5,912 bases of DNA from a candidate division WWE3 bacterium. Lineage in GTDB: Bacteria > Patescibacteriota > WWE3 > UBA101185 > UBA10185. Shown here one piece after another: positions 5,435 through 5,912 of this stretch. The translations under genes were made by a program, and so were the position numbers. The notes under the pieces are model-generated. The model saw nothing but the letters and a program-made list of their open reading frames with translations. It had not been told where the DNA came from and did not search any database. Within the stretch, counting starts at the first letter, position 1. Each line of letters starts with the position of its first letter. Location: NCBI GenBank assembly GCA_003564915.1, contig PXDX01000106.1, positions 1 through 5,912 on the forward strand. Reading direction: 5' to 3'.

Positions 5435-5662
5435 GGAAGTACTAACTTCTTACGGGGATAGTAGAAGCACTGTTTCTTATGAATTAACTAAAAGCCCTAC
5501 ATTGCTTTTAATAAGGTAAATGAGAAGCAGGTTAAGATTACTATACTCTTTCTCTTATACAGCTGAGATTAACATATCGAATTGCTTGTTATCCCAGAGT
5601 TTTATATTCCTCTAAATTTTAGATTCCTATCCACTAGAATATCGGTTTTACTTGAGGTGCAT
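5413..5662. other. gene-free AT-rich spacer with possible structured RNA
   Basis: No credible gene lies between the promoter of the 67-aa gene and the terminator at 5663. The stretch contains an inverted repeat: GGGATAGT (5455-5462) pairs with GTTATCCC (5588-5595), with two G-U pairs, and after a two-base bulge AAGCA (5465-5469) pairs with TGCTT (5583-5587). Between them are a hairpin TAAAAGC/GCTTTTA (5489-5495 with 5504-5510) and a second set of TGCTT (5503-5507) and AAGCA (5525-5529). Wobble positions favour plus-strand RNA. No known RNA family is recognised, and no clear plus-strand promoter or terminator is seen. It may simply be spacer. Confidence 0.35.
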
Positions 5663-5707
5663 AAAAAAGGGCACGAACCCAAAAAAACAACTCTAGGTTC
5701 GTGCCCT
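5663..5707 (-). terminator. strong intrinsic terminator after the right-edge gene
   Basis: An 11-bp perfect stem (GGGCACGAACC, 5706-5696 read leftwards on the minus strand, with GGTTCGTGCCC, 5679-5669), extended by one A-T pair, encloses a 16-base loop and runs directly into six T (5668-5663). It starts 5 bases after the stop of the upstream gene. There is no T tract on the plus-strand side, so it acts on minus-strand transcripts. Confidence 0.88.
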
Positions 5708-5711
5708 CACG

Positions 5712-5912
5712 TCAGTGAGGAAGATCTATCAAACTTACATCTAAAATGGGTTTGACCCCAAAACGTCTTAGGAGCCAGTCATCCGTCATATGTCTGCTTT
5801 CCAGATGTACAGTGCCTTCAACTATCTTTCTTCCGCCCCAGGGAGGGGCTCCACTTTCGGCATAGTTCCACAAAAGGGCAGCCCTAAAACGAGGGATGCC
5901 TTCGGGGCCGGG
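5712..5912 (-). CDS. C-terminal part of a hypothetical protein, truncated by the window
   Basis: The minus-strand frame is open from the right edge (5912) to the TGA at 5714-5712, giving 66 residues. The N-terminus lies outside the window. I do not recognise it. Visible are a proline/glycine-rich start (PGPEGIPRF), an aromatic segment (LLWNYAES, then PPWGGRK), a strand-like stretch (KIVEGTVHLES), a helix (MTDDWLLRRFG) and a final strand (PILDVSLIDL). The only internal ATG (residue 43) has no ribosome binding site, so the upstream residues are probably coding. G+C is about 55% over 5821-5880. A strong terminator follows the stop at once, which supports the reading frame and end. Confidence 0.6.
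   Translation of the reverse strand, partial: PGPEGIPRFRAALLWNYAESGAPPWGGRKIVEGTVHLESRHMTDDWLLRRFGVKPILDVSLIDLPH

Noticed and set aside
5520..5615. Plus-strand 31-codon frame starting ATG after AAGG in the gene-free stretch
   Set aside because: It is short, with unremarkable composition and only a weak ribosome binding site. It lies inside the inverted-repeat region. There is not enough support to call it a gene.
4483..5706. Integron attC sites between the small genes
   Set aside because: The hairpins lack the GTTRRRY/RYYYAAC core pairs of attC sites and instead have T tracts typical of intrinsic terminators. No integrase is in the window.

Overview
The window looks like a piece of an AT-rich bacterial genome, most likely a Patescibacteria (CPR) type organism or a similarly compact lineage. 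This is an inference. It rests on the very tight gene packing, standard TGA stops (which argue against the recoded CPR groups), a large single-pass membrane-anchored protein without recognisable relatives, and two promoters placed so that transcripts would begin at the ATG. I see no rRNA, tRNA, CRISPR array, transposase, integrase or phage structural gene.

Left part (1-4440). A 3' fragment of a plus-strand multi-pass membrane protein, probably an MFS transporter, converges on a run of four minus-strand genes. In transcription order these are a DUF2177 membrane protein (4401-4003), a DUF1295 steroid-5-alpha-reductase-like membrane protein (4001-3210, one base after the previous stop), a type II membrane-anchored protein with a large outside domain (3105-1684), and a complete phosphomannomutase/phosphoglucomutase (1653-253). 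DUF2177 and the anchored protein each have a -10 box exactly 6 nt before the chosen ATG. Both annotated starts are therefore internal to longer possible reading frames. The pair DUF2177-DUF1295 suggests membrane-lipid modification. The hexomutase supplies sugar phosphates for cell-envelope glycans.

Right part (4474-5912). This is a different kind of DNA: short minus-strand genes of about 66-76 codons with 45-56% G+C by hand count, against about 31% in the DUF1295 gene. They are separated by AT-rich spacers, carry strong Shine-Dalgarno sequences, and are cut into separate transcription units by hairpin terminators at 5663-5707, 5094-5142 and 4474-4539. The units are a partial gene at the window edge, a single 67-aa gene, and a translationally coupled 74-aa/76-aa pair (ATGA overlap). 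None is a family I recognise. Several can be read as small alternating strand-helix proteins. A 270-base gene-free stretch (5413-5662) holds a long-range inverted repeat and alternating AAGCA/TGCTT elements that could form a structured RNA.

The left module looks like ordinary envelope/lipid housekeeping. The right module of small, independently terminated, GC-shifted genes is the most unusual part of the window.
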